This document shows positions 62,838 through 64,000 of a DNA stretch of 64,000 nucleotides, piece by piece. Position 1 is the stretch's first letter, and the number at the start of each line of letters is the position of its first letter. Position numbers and translations under genes: made by a program. The stretch is from Hoplostethus atlanticus (taxonomy: Eukaryota; Chordata; Actinopteri; Trachichthyiformes; Trachichthyidae), in NCBI GenBank assembly GCA_034670405.1, contig JAXDDX010000024.1, positions 3,732,001 to 3,796,000 of the forward strand, in the 5' to 3' direction. The notes below the pieces were generated by a model. The model was not told the DNA's origin and ran no database searches. It worked only from the letters and a program-made list of their open reading frames with translations.

Positions 62838-63121
62838 TGGACCAGTGTGGGGACTGTGAAATGCCGATGCTGCCATATGGTTGAGTGAATACTGGACTAG
62901 GAATCATAAATATTTAACTCACTTAATCCAGTGAATCCTGTCTGAAGGGGTTACTGGCTTCAGGATCCCACCATGCCCACTAACGAGCAAACACTGGAGC
63001 TCTGACATACAGGACCATCATGCTTCTTGAATTCTTGCAAAATATTTCATGTATTATGGATGATTGAGTATGTGTGCTGTTATTGAAAATAAAGACTTTT
63101 ATACAAATGCTATGGACATAC

Positions 63122-64000
63122 TCATCTTAAGCTGCTGTAATTAAAAAATCTGTTTATTGGATTTTCAGCATAGTCAACATTTACAAAGGAATTGCACTTG
63201 AAAATTATCCGATAAGAACATCTAACAACATACCAAAAATAACATGCAACAAAACAGACGAAAAGCAAACCATAGTGACGTCTAAATTGGTTCCAGATTT
63301 TCAAAGTTAATTTGACACATACATTTTTAGTGAAAGAGGAATAAGGGCCTGAAATAGAGGCGTGGGCGAGAGAAGATAGTGATGCCGGTATAGATGAGGC
63401 GGCCTCCATCTTTAACCAAACCGGGGGTGAAGATATCTCTCTACACTGCAACCAGTACTGAACGATCCTAAGATTAGCAGCCCAGTAGTAGAACCTGAAA
63501 TTTGGTAGCGCAAGACCTCCGTCTGGTTTGGGCCTCTGCAAGAGTTGTTTACGTATCCTGGGAGGTTTCTTATCCCATATAAAAGGTAAAATCAGACCGT
63601 CAATCTTTTTAAAGAATGCATTGGGAAGAAAAATAGGTAGGCACTGAAAGAGATACAAGAACTTAGGGAGAGTGTTCATCTTAATAGAGTTGATTCTTTT
63701 TTGCGGCTACATTGAGTGGCATCAGTTCACTCTTGTTGAGGTTCAGTTTATACCCTGATAGGTGACCAAAGGATTTGATAATGGTGAGAGCAGCAGGGAC
63801 AGAAACAGAGAGATCAGATATGTATAATAATAAATCATCAGCATACAACGATACCTTATGTTCATGGCCGTATCTGACAATACCTTTGATGAGAGGGTTG
63901 GAGCGAAGTGCTATTGCAAGGGGTTCTATGGCAAGGGCAAACAATAAGGGGCTTAAAGGACAACCTTGACGTGTTGACCGTTGCAGAGGAAAACAATTGG
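63122..64000 (-). mobile_element. L1-like non-LTR retrotransposon ORF2 fragment, cut by the window edge
   Basis: The minus strand encodes the reverse transcriptase palm (FALAIEPLAIALRSNPLIKG, then SLYADDLLLYISD with the YADD catalytic box; 63944-63681). In another frame it encodes the downstream region (INSIKMNTLPKFLYLFQCLP, FFKKIDGLILPFIWDKKPPR; 63679-63290). In intact fish L1 elements a longer stretch separates these, so an internal deletion with a frame change lies near 63680-63705. The rest of the reverse transcriptase and the endonuclease would be right of the window. Confidence 0.9.

Overview
This window is vertebrate nuclear DNA, almost certainly from a teleost fish. Genes are split into many short exons with GT-AG introns. 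Intergenic DNA is AT-rich and full of dinucleotide repeats. The mobile elements (Tc1-like, hAT-type MITEs, L1-like, BEL/Pao) are typical of fish. There are no operons, ribosome binding sites or CRISPR arrays. Exons were joined by hand, using reading phase and similarity to known vertebrate families.

Layout: (1) 1-7477 + strand, rev1 from the linker before the polymerase domain to the stop codon; the N-terminal BRCT exons lie left of the window. A BEL/Pao relic sits in the first intron. (2) 10192-11781 +, txndc9, complete. (3) 13246-14790 -, mrpl30, complete, head to head with (4) 15458-17202 +, mitd1, complete. (5) 21651-26961 +, cracdl (KIAA1211L family), with a three-copy 207-bp coding repeat and an unresolved frame at the last splice. 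(6) 29483-31736 +, creg2, complete. (7) 34565-57910 +, mgat4a, complete in 16 coding exons; its large introns 1 and 3 hold a Tc1-like element, hAT MITEs and a decayed reverse transcriptase. (8) 61046-62837 +, coa5, complete. (9) 63122-64000 -, an L1-like fragment running off the right edge.

The gene set corresponds to human 2q11.2 (REV1, TXNDC9, MRPL30, MITD1, CRACDL, MGAT4A, COA5). creg2 is the exception: from general knowledge the human gene lies a few Mb away in 2q12. The genes do not form one pathway. They cover translesion synthesis (rev1), chaperone-linked folding (txndc9), mitochondrial translation and complex IV assembly (mrpl30, coa5), ESCRT-linked abscission (mitd1), actin capping regulation (cracdl), a secreted glycoprotein (creg2) and Golgi N-glycan branching (mgat4a).

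I found no new multi-gene system. The most useful observations are fine-scale: a probable GC-AG intron in rev1, a decayed tandem copy of mrpl30 exon 4, the nearly identical 69-residue repeats in cracdl, the frame conflict at the cracdl C-terminus, a roughly 430-bp hairpin element in a creg2 intron, and hAT MITEs beside mgat4a exons.
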